From assembly GCF_019059575.1 (NCBI RefSeq), contig NW_024881614.1:372001-436000 (forward strand): a stretch of DNA of 64,000 nt, given 5' to 3'. The notes beneath the pieces are model-generated. The model was not told the origin of the DNA, ran no database searches, and was given only the letters and a program-made list of their open reading frames with translations. This document shows positions 34,101 through 42,034 of this stretch, piece after piece. A program made the position numbers and the translations under genes. Source of the DNA: Amphibalanus amphitrite (lineage: Eukaryota; Arthropoda; Thecostraca; Balanomorpha; Balanidae). Position 1 is the first letter of the stretch. Every line of letters begins with the position of its first letter.

Positions 34101-35564
34101 TCTTCACAGCTTCCTTCTCGATCTTCGGCTCAGCGGGCTTCTTCTCCTCCTCGGGCTTCGGCTCGGGTTTGCCTCCCTTCTTCTTCTTGTCAGCGTTCTT
34201 CTTGGCCGGGGCGGGGGCAGGGGCGGGGGCGGGGGCGGGCTCCGGCTCTGGCTCCGGCTCACGAGCGGCCGGTCGGGGGCTCGGCGCCGGAGAAGGGTCG
34301 TCGGAATCCTCCTGTGCTCCGTTGGTCTCGCTGATAGATAGACGGGTGCCGCCGGCCACCTCCTGGAGGACAGAGTAGCCGTGAGTCAAAAGCGGGATGC
34401 AGAAGACACATGGGACTGATATCGTTCGGTCAGTGGTGGCAACATGACCATGCCCTCCCAGTAAGTTAAGGATCAATAAACTGTAACATAGTCGTCGGCA
34501 AAGCCAGTAAATCTAGCTGTTATTATTCTGCATCGGTATGCAAGTTCCATGATATTTTGTCGTCCATCATTACTATGAAGATTGTAACATGTCGTTAGGC
34601 GACTTATCAGACATCGATTCTTCCTTACATTCAAACATTCTGTACTTCCTTGCAGTCACTTTCAACGAATGCCATCATGCATGACATCCCACGATAAACG
34701 AAATTCACATACGGTGCGAACAAAGTTCAAAGCAATTAACATCAGAGTTCCTACCACGGATTCCACCCACAAAAAGAACGAGCCCAACCAGCCGTGAGAC
34801 AGATCTCATTGACCCTCCCATCCCGACCATGATTCCCGCCGGCCACGGACACTCAGACCGCCTATGAACCCCACCTGCCTCGTACCCACCTGTTCGTCCT
34901 CGCTGTGCTTCTTGTCATCTCCGGCGGCGGCGGCCGACTTGTCCTTGCGGCGCCGGTTCTGGTAATGTCGCTTCGGTCGGGTCTCCTTCTTCAGCGCGGC
35001 CTGACGGTCCTGGAGGTAGTGCGGCACGGTGTGACTGACACCTCACGAGAGGGAGGGTGACGGTCGGACGCGACCTTTCACAGGCGCCGCTCTACCCCCG
35101 CGGGCCAAGCCGGGCGGCAGGCACCGCGGGCCACACCGACAAAAACAGCCACATCCTAGAGCAAATGTCACGGCTGTCCGAGATAAGTTACAGTGATGCA
35201 AAAGGGATCCACAAAAAGGTGTACAAAGCTTTCCTTTCATCAGCATTTCATCCCTACTAACCTGGAAGCCCTCTAGTCGCACATCCTGGCTTTTCCTCTT
35301 CATGGCTTTTCCAAGCGCCCAAATCCCATTTCATATAGCATCCCCATTCCTCCAAAACTCCCTCCAAGCTTCCCTAGTATGTTCCCTCTACCTAGCGTAG
35401 CAATATACGCCGTCGCGTACCTTGCTCTCCTGAATGGCACGGCGCTGTTCAGCCATGGCCTCGTCATAGCTCTTCTCCTTGACGCCGGTCACCGAGATCA
35501 GGTAGACCATGGCTCCGAGCACGACGATGACGCCGGCGGCGATCAGCAGCGTCAGGCCGTCCAT
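19031..35564 (-). CDS. RRBP1: Ribosome-binding protein 1 (p180)/kinectin homologue, 11 exons, 3' end not found
   Basis: Eleven minus-strand exons (35421-35564, 34890-35009, 34027-34362, 33551-33692, 25061-25233, 24397-24715, 23373-23788, 22938-23075, 21323-21418, 20899-21108, 19031-19152) have GT-AG borders and compatible phases and give 738 residues. Residues about 4-25 form a membrane anchor, followed by VKEKSYDEAMAEQRRA, close to the vertebrate p180 start. A basic and Glu/Pro/Ala/Lys-rich segment (49-247) and a globular or coiled entry (248-305, ending DPLTQLRKQLEE) precede a long coiled coil. The segments HYQSVLTETE and SMLTRLQLSVEDGDRDW align in order with the vertebrate tail. The family anchors in the ER membrane and binds ribosomes or microtubules/kinesin. 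It lacks the NQGKKAEG-type decapeptide repeats. It is shorter than vertebrate members (about 1,350-1,400 aa), but the end is missing. RRBP1 versus kinectin cannot be separated. Confidence 0.88.
19130..19440. repeat. Degenerate repeats of the exon 11 splice acceptor
   Basis: The block gcgggtcagcatcgactcct with the following tgcg.gggtagat (the exon 11 start and acceptor read in reverse) recurs at 19211-19248, about 19279-19306 and about 19405-19440, with decreasing similarity. A 10-base G-run lies at about 19370. Confidence 0.65.
19441..20898. other. RRBP1 intron between exons 11 and 10
   Basis: AT-rich with no coding or repeat feature recognised, apart from a C-rich run at about 20840-20890 next to the exon 10 donor. 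Confidence 0.5.
20899..21108 (-). CDS. RRBP1: RRBP1 exon 10
   Basis: 210 nt from CTCCAG|GAGTCG to GAGACG|GTGAGT, phase 0. An Ala/Pro linker (about 21000-21060) interrupts two conserved blocks, SAGWSSQLQERL and MAQVRHYQSVLTET. Confidence 0.84.
21323..21418 (-). CDS. RRBP1: RRBP1 exon 9
   Basis: 96 nt from TTTCAG|ACGGCG to GATGTG|GTGAGA, phase 0. VKQLLVGLFPTVNADQLDV corresponds to the conserved non-coiled LLxLFPxV-like segment of the family. Confidence 0.82.
21458..22413. mobile_element. Degenerate mariner-type transposon (956 bp)
   Basis: Perfect 21-bp inverted termini start CAGGGTGTCCGGAAAGTCCT at 21458 and, inverted, at 22413, followed by further similarity. TA dinucleotides flank both ends (21456-21457, 22414-22415), the target duplication of Tc1/mariner elements. 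It inserted in the RRBP1 intron between exons 9 and 8. Confidence 0.88.
21701..21976 (-). pseudogene. Mariner-type transposase fragment
   Basis: FQQHGAPSNNAAAVQTKL resembles the mariner motif around the second catalytic Asp (QQDGAPxH), with Asp replaced by His and the usual His by Asn. The preceding region is in other frames, and downstream sequence is scrambled by frameshifts. It is non-functional. Source elements of this family encode a DDE/D transposase. Confidence 0.7.
22414..22937. other. RRBP1 intron, no further feature
   Basis: Between the mariner element and exon 8. A short attct run lies near 22818-22838. Confidence 0.45.
22938..23075 (-). CDS. RRBP1: RRBP1 exon 8: coiled coil
   Basis: 138 nt from CCTGCAG|CTGGAG to CAGCAG|GTCAGG, phase 0. 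The donor GTCAGG is weaker than the others. The segment ends in a poly-Gln run. Confidence 0.75.
23373..23788 (-). CDS. RRBP1: RRBP1 exon 7: coiled coil
   Basis: 416 nt from CCGACAG|GC to GTTGAG|GTGAGT, ending in phase 0. The longest exon is continuous heptad-type sequence (for example LQQLQSLHGGLERENTALK). Confidence 0.88.
23789..24396. other. RRBP1 intron between exons 7 and 6
   Basis: No repeat or coding feature recognised. Plus-strand frames across it are the reverse of exon 6 running on. Confidence 0.5.
24397..24715 (-). CDS. RRBP1: RRBP1 exon 6: coiled coil
   Basis: 319 nt from CCTGCAG|GTACAG to GTTCAGC|GTGAGT, ending in phase 1. The Gln/Glu/Ala/Arg-rich heptads include RLRAELQQAQQQEQRLRAEL, an internal duplication. 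Confidence 0.86.
25061..25233 (-). CDS. RRBP1: RRBP1 exon 5: conserved segment before the coiled coil
   Basis: 173 nt from TTTCAG|AC to GAGGAG|GTACGC. SRSEIQTLIELLLNKQQSS and DPLTQLRKQLEE match, in order and spacing, the block just before the coiled coil in vertebrate RRBP1. An 8.3-kb intron separates it from exon 4. Confidence 0.86.
25370..26567. mobile_element. TTAA-type non-autonomous element, family A
   Basis: TTAACCCGCGCCCC at 25370 and GGGGCGCGGGTTAA ending at 26567 bound a 1198-bp element in the large RRBP1 intron. It has paired TGACGTCA sites at 25547-25554 and 25558-25565, TGACCT sites at about 26035-26215 and 26361-26395, and hairpins at both ends with caps CTATTTATAG (25400-25409) and CTATGAATAG (26500-26509). 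Confidence 0.85.
26568..29091. other. GC-rich part of the large RRBP1 intron, no confident gene
   Basis: GC-rich blocks at about 26830-27060, 27310-27940 and 28250-28480, with irregular ccgctgtctg repeats (27470-27620). One weak candidate exon on the minus strand at about 28250-28345 reads MGRDDYRLLLVCELWRGW before a possible donor (GCTG|GTGGGT). An upstream stop and the lack of partner exons keep it unassigned. Confidence 0.35.
29092..29308. repeat. 217-bp near-perfect hairpin (inverted repeat)
   Basis: Arms 29092-29189 and 29215-29308 are separated by 25 nt. The outer 59 bases, starting GTACAGTCTGTCTTAAAAGT, pair without mismatch. The inner part (…AAGTCACCGAACCAATG) pairs with a few mismatches and indels. 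It lies in the large RRBP1 intron. It could be a foldback MITE or, if transcribed, a long hairpin RNA. Confidence 0.85.
29309..30848. other. RRBP1 intron, no confident feature
   Basis: A C-rich segment with repeated ctcccgacctct units (about 29390-29550), followed by AT-rich sequence. Open frames in the C-rich part occur on both strands and are compositional. Confidence 0.4.
30849..31336 (-). repeat. Dispersed repeat C, full copy
   Basis: 488 bp, matching 46727-47214 along its full length (shared blocks include cagtgctatcc-like text, gtacacgatgctgttttccc, cagccgatttatacatg-like text and gagctgagacccctcaaagg). On the minus strand its end reads TCTATACTACTATTTG. TC at the 5' end with AT-rich start is compatible with a Helitron-like terminus, but a SINE is not excluded. 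Confidence 0.65.
31337..31629. other. RRBP1 intron, no supported feature
   Basis: A few ggtca motifs (31520-31580) resemble decayed TTAA-element interior. Nothing else is seen. Confidence 0.35.
31630..31900. repeat. CTACCA/CTACCC hexanucleotide microsatellite
   Basis: About 270 bp of mixed CTACCA and CTACCC units. The complementary strand is rich in GGG blocks. Open frames through it (Thr/Pro, Leu/Pro, Tyr/His or Val/Gly repeats) are artefacts of the repeat. Confidence 0.9.
31960..32414. repeat. Degenerate GTGGCGCATTGCGGCAAA repeats
   Basis: Related units (gtggcgcattgcgacaaacg, gtggcgcattgcggcaaaca and variants) recur between about 32020 and 32215, directly upstream of the partial repeat C copy and possibly part of the same element. 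Confidence 0.4.
32415..32616. repeat. Dispersed repeat C, partial copy
   Basis: It shares acctataaggtgtgcaaatt, the ctgccctgtag block, a cagacagacagacagacag run and the end caaatagtaagatagat with the full copies at 30849 and 46727. Confidence 0.5.
32617..33550. other. RRBP1 intron, no supported feature
   Basis: A minus-strand frame at 32645-32938 is open, but it has no acceptor in place and no recognised domain. Confidence 0.4.
33551..33692 (-). CDS. RRBP1: RRBP1 exon 4
   Basis: 142 nt from CACACAG|GAGGAT to GGACCCG|GTGAGT, ending in phase 1. It encodes EDEEVAEPVTETVTASKQ... and KKRRPAAEKRR. Its phase fits the two-base start of the next exon, forming an Asp codon. Confidence 0.8.
33693..34026. 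other. RRBP1 intron between exons 4 and 3
   Basis: No feature recognised beyond the splice borders. Confidence 0.5.
34027..34362 (-). CDS. RRBP1: RRBP1 exon 3: Glu/Pro/Ala/Lys-rich segment
   Basis: 112 codons from CCTCCAG|GAG to AAAGAGGAG|GTGGGT, phase 0. It contains an EPEPEPEPAPAPAPAPAPA run coded by a GC-rich simple repeat, then a lysine-rich low-complexity stretch (KKNADKKKKGGKPEPKPEEE). It is the counterpart of the repeat-rich basic domain of p180, with different repeats. Confidence 0.82.
34363..34889. other. RRBP1 intron between exons 3 and 2
   Basis: AT-rich with no feature recognised beyond the splice borders. Confidence 0.5.
34890..35009 (-). CDS. RRBP1: RRBP1 exon 2: basic segment
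   Basis: 40 codons from the acceptor CTCCAG|GAC to GAACAG|GTGGGT, phase 0 at both ends. Lys/Arg-rich (KKETRPKRHYQNRRRKDK), it corresponds to the basic region after the anchor that is implicated in ribosome contact in vertebrate p180. Confidence 0.8.
35421..35564 (-). CDS. RRBP1: RRBP1 exon 1: membrane anchor
   Basis: 48 codons, MDGLTLLIAAGVIVVLGAMV... to AIQESK|GTACGC, phase 0. The hydrophobic residues 4-25 form the ER anchor. The start codon segment is repeated upstream (see 35543-35955), so several ATGs in the same local context precede the chosen one. This is the only one followed by a long frame and a donor. Confidence 0.88.
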
Positions 35565-35955
35565 GGCGCTGCGGTAGGGGGTCAGTAGGGGGTCAGTGGG
35601 GTCAGTGGGGTTCAGTAAAGGTCAGCAAAGGTCAGCAGCGTCAGGCCGTCCATGGCGCTGTGATAGGGGGTCAGTAGGGGGTCAGGAGTCAGCAGCGTCA
35701 GGCCGTCCATGGCGCTGTGATAGCGGGTCAGTAGCGGGTCAGTAGGGGGTCAGTAGGGGGTCAGTAGGGTCAGAAGGGGTCAGCAGCGTCAGGCCGTCCA
35801 TGGCGCTGAGATAGGGGGCCAGTAGGGGGTCAGTGTGAAGGTCAGTAGGGGTCGGCAGCGTCAGGCCGTCCATGGCGCTGTGATGGGGGGGGGGGGGGGG
35901 GGGGGGGTCAGCGCAGGCCAGTTAAGGTCAGCAGCGTCAGGCCGTCCATGGTGCT
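35543..35955. repeat. Minisatellite repeating the RRBP1 start codon segment
   Basis: Units of 57-91 bp each contain agcgtcaggccgtccatggc. Read on the minus strand this is the context GCCATGGACGGCCTGACGCT, i.e. the start codon and MDGLTLL. ATGs lie at 35653, 35710, 35801, 35873 and 35949 in addition to the true start at 35564. Spacers are runs of ggtcagtaggg. A long G-run interrupts the array at about 35885-35907. Confidence 0.9.
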
Positions 35956-36488
35956 GTGACAGCGGGTCAGTGGGATCAGGAGGGGTCAGACGGTGCGAGC
36001 GACTTTAGCGAGTGTCATTCGAGCGAACGTCATTTGAGCGAACCATTTTCAGCGAATGGCAATTCAGTGATTATCAAGTTAAGCGATTATCAAATATGAC
36101 GATTATCAATTTTAGCGAAAGCTATGTTCCAGCGATACCTATTTCGTCGACTACAATGTGAGCGACTGTCAGTTCAGCGAAACACTTCATCGTCCTATTA
36201 CGGTGTATTTTTTTTTTTTTTACTTTTGCCAGCGCATACGTATAATAGTAAAGTAACCTTGCGTACGAAAGTTTTCGGAGTTTCTCATGGTTATCCGGAA
36301 CTGGATGGCGGATGTCACGTTCTAAGGTAAGACATTGAGTTCCAAATTTAATGCTACATTTCTAAAAAAAAATCAACGGTTCAATTTCACTCCCCTGCTC
36401 TTTGCCAATAATGGTGACCAAACATTTGTTCAGAGATTCATATCGCTTGCGCTGTTTTTTTCACGAAATTCCCCCGCTTGAATTTGGA

Positions 36489-36803
36489 TCAGTTCCCATG
36501 TTGTAAAATTTGTTCTTGTCCCAAGCACCGTACACATTTCCAGGTATTTGGGTGAGGTCCCTGAAACATAGACTGGATTTCCCTGTGCCATCTCTCGAGT
36601 TTATTATTGGTCCTTGGCATTCCTTCCGTCGTCCTATCTCTCACATTCCACATTTTCAGTTCAAATTTTGCCCGCCTCCTTCCCCTCCCACCCCTTGTTG
36701 GTCGTCCGATGTATGTGTCTTCAAATGATGCGTAAAGAGGTGCAATAATTTTCAAATTACTTTGTTCCCGAAGTTCATCCAGCTGCTCAAAACTATTGAC
36801 CAC
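36489..36803 (-). pseudogene. MULE transposase C-terminal fragment
   Basis: WNVRDRTTEGMPRTNNKLER followed by WHREIQSMFQGPHPNTW matches the typical MULE transposase end (WNvydr...PRTNNaiEgWHrrf...HPnlW). The catalytic core upstream is absent, so it cannot be active. Confidence 0.8.
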
Positions 36804-36840
36804 AAGCTGAGAAGGAAGAAATGCCGGAAAGCCAAGGACT

Positions 36841-37083
36841 TTAAAGCAAATTTATATTTTGCCGCGTGCAGCTTGAAGCATGACACCTACCAGACGGGTA
36901 TTCCAAGGGCAAGAATTTCCGAGAAGTAGCAAATGATTGACTTTTGTCGCGTTCGGTTTCGCTGTAACTGCATCGCTCAATTGGTCTCCCATTGACCACC
37001 ATATACTCGCTCAATTTGGTTTTGCTGATTCTGGTCCTCGCCAAAGTTGATAATCGCTGTGATTGAATTCGCGGACTTGACAA
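36841..37083 (-). pseudogene. MULE-associated N-terminal fragment (FLYWCH-like)
   Basis: STLARTRISKTKLSEYMVVN followed by GRPIERCSYSE recalls the KpkLvvnGyxyxr start of the FLYWCH-type zinc finger in arthropod MULE proteins. Frames shift before the expected Cys/His positions. Confidence 0.4.
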
Positions 37084-37189
37084 TCGCTGAAAAGGTCAAT
37101 CGCTTAAATTGATAATCGCTGAAAATGTTTCGCTCAAATGTCGTTCGCTGAAATGACGCTCGCTCAGGTGTCGCAGAACCGGGGTCAGA

Positions 37190-39057
37190 AAGGTCAGAAA
37201 GGATCTACAAGGATCAGCAGGTGGTTGGTGGGATCAGTGAGGGGCTGTTCATGAGATTAGTTGGGACTGGTAGGGTCAGAGGGCCAAGCTATGCCGGCCA
37301 AAATTGTAAGTGCCAGTAGTGCACCAAAAGGGTAAGATAGGTGGAGCTGAGCAGGAGCTGGTATTTGGTCGGGTAGTGACTGCTGTCAGCATTAAACTGG
37401 TCAGCTTGCCTGAACAGTAAACACTCCATGCTGAATCAGCATGGACCAGACTTGCACTAATCAACAAAAGCACAGTACAGTGTGGCAAATGGGTCATGGA
37501 GTATGGGAATGTAAACAGGCTAATGTAACATGTCAAGAGCATGGCATGTTTACTCAATTAATGCCAAACCACAAATGTCAGAAAGATTGGACATGTTTGT
37601 CATAAAAAACATTCAGAGCAGCATAATGTCACAAAGCTGTATGTCAGACCTTATGTGCACACAAAATACCGAATACAAGGACAGAAAGCTTCATACTCAT
37701 CTTTAAAAGTTGCATACTGGATAAAAATTGTACAACAAAAAATGCAATAGAAATGTATAATGCAAGCTAACCAATAGGTTTAGCTCGCTTCTTAAAAATA
37801 AAGAACATAGAATGCTAATGAAGAACAATTTAAAAGTTTTCAGCAGGAACTTTTTTGCTTTGAAAAGAACAAATGTTACTATCTGATGCATTTAACATAA
37901 AAATATGTTAATGAAAGCAATATTCAAAAGAACAAACCCAAGATAGGTAGCTAAGTAGGCACTTAAAATACCTACCCTACCTAAGTACTCAGTACAAAAA
38001 AAATGATCAGTTAAGTCTTTATCACTTGCTCATGAGCTGATTCCTGTGAGCATAGTTAGGGACAAGGTGGAGCAAAGCAACAGCATTCATAAAAAATCAT
38101 TTGTGCATCTTGCAAATGTTGTCAACAATGTCACATGGTGGCGTATAAAGCAAGCAGGGAGAGGGAGGTGTAAGATGGGGATTAGGCAAGGGGTGATCAA
38201 ACAATTTATATCATTACATGTTCATTTGAGTTTCTTAATTTCCTCATTGTTACTTTTAGATGAGTGCCTGCAGCGGCAACCAAAAGTTGTACGTTAGCCA
38301 GACCAATCCGACATTGACATCAGTTAGCACTAAGGTACACATTCTTTTTCAGTAAGAACATTAGCCTCACAAATAAAAACATGCAGAAAATAACTGAAAA
38401 CATCTGGACAATATAAAATAGTTTTTAAACAAAGATAAGCATGGATAGAAGCTGTGTTTTAGGGTGAGGCAAAGCACACCGGTTCAGCCACAATCAACAG
38501 CAATACTGATACGGTGTAACAAAGCATGCATGTAAAAAATTACTGTAATTTACCGACTTACCCAGCCACTAGTTGTAAATGAAAGCGCTAAGTTCAGACT
38601 AGAAATAATAATTTTGCCTACAATTTAGGTAGGCATCCGACGGCGACTAAGTGCCGGCGCGAATGATGCTTTAGGGAACGGCGGCAATCGGGCAGAAATC
38701 TGCGTCTCGATTGTCGGCGTGTACAGATGCCAAGTTTGATGACGGAGGCAGAGCTACCAAACTTCTGAAGGAATTTTCTACTGACTCCTCTACTTGCCTC
38801 TACTTACCGTCACAGTAATTGAAAAGCTGAACGTTGGACTCGATTCGCCAGTCCAGTCAGTCACTGATGATTTTGTCCACATCGTTGGAAGCAGGGGACT
38901 TGAGGGAACCATCATCCATATGCACGTCTAGTTTTCAACATTCTGTCTCCAGAATCATGGGGTCCCGTCGGCCGTCATGGGGAAAATGGGCAACCGATCT
39001 TAGGCTGCCCAGTGCCCGTCGATTATTTTCATGACTTATGAATCCGACTGGCGACTG
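37190..39057. other. AT-rich sequence without supported gene
   Basis: AT-rich, with low-complexity stretches (37560-38040). Short frames on both strands have no domain or splice support. Confidence 0.4.
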
Positions 39058-40807
39058 CCAGGGGCGTAGGCAGGGGGGGGGGGGCCACTGGCAGGGGCAT
39101 CGACACCGGTCCGACTTTTCCGACTAGTCGGACCACTTTTTCGACTAGGCGGTGCCCTGCTGTGGCTGGCGGGGGCCCCTGCTGCAGACCGCGGGTGCCC
39201 TACTGCGGCTCGGGGGGCCCTGCTAGAGACCACGGGGGTCCTGCTGCGCCTCTGGGGCCCTGCTAGACACCGCGGGGCCCTGCTGCGGCCCGCGGGGTCC
39301 CCTTCTGCGGCCGCGGGGGCCCCTGTTGGGGCTCTCGGGGGGCCCTGCTGCGGCCACGGGGGCCCCTGCTGCGGCAACGGGGGCCCCGCTGCGCCTCGCG
39401 GGGCCCTGCTGCGGCTCGGGGGCCCTGCTGGGGCTCGCGGGGGCCCAGCTGCGGCCACGGGGGCCCTTGCTGCGGCTCGCGGGGGCCCCCGTTGGGGCTC
39501 TCGGGGGCCCTGCTGCGGCCACGGGGGCCCCGCTGCGCCTCGCGGGGCCCTGCTGCGGCTCGCCCCCCCTGCTACAGAATGTGGGGGCCCTGCTGCGCCT
39601 CTGGGGCCCTGCTAGACACCGCGGGGGGCCTGCTGCGGCCCGCGGGGGCCCCTTCTGCGGCTCGCGGGGGCCCTGCTGCGACCCGCGGGTGCCCTGCTGC
39701 GACTACGGGGCCCCTGGTGCGGCCGCGGGGGTCCCTGCTGCGGCCACGGGGGCCCCTGCTATAGAATTCGGGGGCCCTGCTGCGCCTCTGGGGCCCTGCT
39801 AAACACCGCGGGGGCCTGCTGCGGCCCGCGGGGGCCCTGCTGCAGCCCGCGGGGCCCTGCTGCGGCCGCGGGGGCCCCTGCTGCGGCCACGGGGGGCCCG
39901 CTGCGGCTCGCGGGGGCCCTGCTGCGGCTCCGGGGCCCCTGCTACAGAATGCGGGGCCCCTGCTGCGCCTCTGGGGCCCTGCTAGACACCACGGGGCCCT
40001 GCTGCGGCCGCGGGAGCCCCTGCTGCGGCTGCGGGGGCCCCTGTTGGGGCTCTCGGGGCCCTGCCGCGGCCACGGGGACCCCTGCTGCGGCCACGGGGGC
40101 CCCCGCTGCGGCTCGCGGGGCCCTTCTGTAGCTTGAGAGGGCCCTGCTGCGGCTCTCGGGGGGCCCTGCCCTGCTACGGCTCGGGGGGCCCATGCTGTAG
40201 AATGCGGGCCCTACTGCGGCTCGGGGGGCCCTGCTGGGGCTCGCGGGGCCCCTGCAGCCCGCGGGGGCCCTGCTGCGGCCGCGGGAGCCCCTGCTGCGGC
40301 CACGGGGGCCCCCTGTTGGGGCTCTCGGGGGCCCAGCTGCGGCCACGGGGGCCCCTGCTGCGGATCGCGGGGGCCCTTCTACAGACCTTGGGGCCCTTCT
40401 GTAGCTTGAGGGTGCCCTGCTTCGGCACGTGAGGCCCTGCCTCGCCACGTTTGGGCCCATGGTTCGCCAGGGCCCTTCTGTGGCCCGTGGGGCCCCTAGT
40501 CTTGCAGACCGCGGGGCCCTACTGTGGCTGGCGGGGAACCTGCTGCAGACCGCGTGAGGCCCTACTGCGACCCGCAAGGACCCTGTTGTGGCCCGCGAGA
40601 CAAAACTGCAACTCAAGGGGCCCCCTGCTACGGCTCACGGGGGTCCTGCTGTAGGGGGGGGGGGGTTGCTGCGGCCTATGGGCCCTTCTGCGACACACGA
40701 GGACCCTGCTGCGGCCCACGTATTTGGTTTCTCACGAAGTGACATCAAAGCTTCCCTGGCCGGGGGCTGCCCCCTCCCCACTTTTCGTGACGTTCCTACA
40801 CCCCTGG
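39058..40807. mobile_element. MITE-like element containing a GC-rich satellite
   Basis: CCAGGGGCGTAGGCAGGGG at the left end and, inverted, CCAGGGGTGTAGGAACGTC at the right end form imperfect inverted termini of the hAT-MITE type (CAGGGGCG). No clear target duplication remains. Nearly the whole interior is the array at 39120-40720. A second sequence with the same end (gacgcccctggccactgggc) is at 47607-47640. Confidence 0.5.
39120..40720. repeat. GGGGCCCTGCTGCGGC tandem array
   Basis: About 1.6 kb of roughly 28-30-bp units of the form GGGGGCCCCTGCTGCGGCCA with scattered variants. It is extremely GC-rich. Open frames up to 224 codons on both strands (Gly/Pro/Cys or Arg/Ala/Pro-rich) follow from the missing stop codons and are not counted as genes. 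Confidence 0.88.
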
Positions 40808-41004
40808 TCGACGGTATCAAGATAATTCCCTGTGCCGAAAAGGATAACATATAGTGTCACTACTCTAGAACAATGTATTTAAAAAAATGTCGACTTTAAA
40901 AACAAGAGTAATTTTTAACATTGGTTTAAAAATTAACAAAAGGATCATGTATTGAATGACAATGATTAAAATCATCTACGAATAATATAACCTAGTTATA
41001 TCAT

Positions 41005-42034
41005 TTAACCCTCGCCGGACCTATTGGTTTTCTACATACGCGCCGGCCGAGGGGGGGGGGGGCGGGGCGGGTACGACCCCCCCTCGCCGTTTCGCCCCTG
41101 GTGGAGCTAGCGCGTCGCGGAAAAAAACGAGCGTGTGCGCCGTTACGAGACGCAGAGATTGGTACCCGATTTTAAGGTCCTAGGTCAATCGGTGACCTCT
41201 GAGGTCAGGTCAAGTGCCCCAAGGTACGGTTCAGTTTTTGGTGAATAACTTCGCAAAAACGGCAGCAGAGCGCCGATTTTGGCAGCATCGTGTTCGCCTC
41301 GCTCAGGCGCGTCGAATGATATACTTTTTGTCCGGGTCAGGTCAACTTGGGGTGTTGACCTCAGGTCAAGGTCAGGTCAGCACCCCCAGGTCACGAAGCT
41401 GGTCGAAAGAGGTCATGTCGCATATCATTCGATTCGGCAGGCCTTCCTGAGTCCATTGGTGGCTTTCCCGACTCGCTAGCTCAATTTGATCAAGAGTTAT
41501 TGACGAAAAACTAATATGACCTTGATGACGTCACGCAAGGTCAACATTGCAAAAGTGACGCATCTAACCTTGCAAGGAGTGCATCAAATCACGATTCTGT
41601 GTGCTTGAGATAGTTGGAGATCGTTCCCGGCGCCAGAATAGCAGTTTTCATTTTTCCCCATTGACTTATAATGGTGAGGTCACGAAAATGACCTGACCTC
41701 ATATGACCTTTAGGAAAAATCCGAGATATACAAGTTGTGGGACTCATAATGGATACTAGATCCTGCAAGTTTCATTTCCCTGTGACATCTCCTCTGGCAG
41801 TGAGGGCGTTGCGAAGTTGCGACATCTGAAGACCGTGCAGAGGTTCACCTATGACGTCATAGGTCAGTGACCTGACCTGACCCAAAAATGCGGTTGGTGT
41901 CAAAAGATCCGGCTTGGATCAAAGGTCAGGTATGCCAAGTTTCAGCTCTCTATCGCCAACGTGCTCGGAGCTATCGCGAAAAAACCCTATGGGGGGCGGC
42001 ACCCGCCCCCCCCCCCTCGGCCGGCGAGGGTTAA
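41005..42034. mobile_element. TTAA-type element, CCCTCGCCGG subfamily, copy 1
   Basis: TTAACCCTCGCCGG at 41005 and CCGGCGAGGGTTAA ending at 42034. AGGTCA clusters include a direct repeat without spacer at 41363-41374. It has TGACGTCA at 41526-41533 and a right hairpin with cap CGGCACCCG at 41997-42005. It is nearly identical to 50795-51831. The interior is related to family B. Confidence 0.88.

Larger units (their letters stand above)
35991..37180. mobile_element. Deleted Mutator-like (MULE) transposon
   Basis: Long inverted termini (over 130 bp at each end) are built of sub-repeats such as TCAGCGAATGG, GAGCGAAC and AGCGATTATCAA. The 9-bp sequence GGGGTCAGA flanks both ends (35982-35990, 37181-37189), as expected of MULE target duplications, although the host repeat is itself ggtcag-rich. 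The interior holds transposase remnants on the minus strand. The element lies just upstream of the RRBP1 start-codon minisatellite. Confidence 0.82.

Noticed and set aside
39942..40616. 224-codon open frame and overlapping frames in the GC-rich array
   Set aside because: The array lacks stop codons on both strands because of its composition. All frames are periodic low-complexity and none has a splice or start context.
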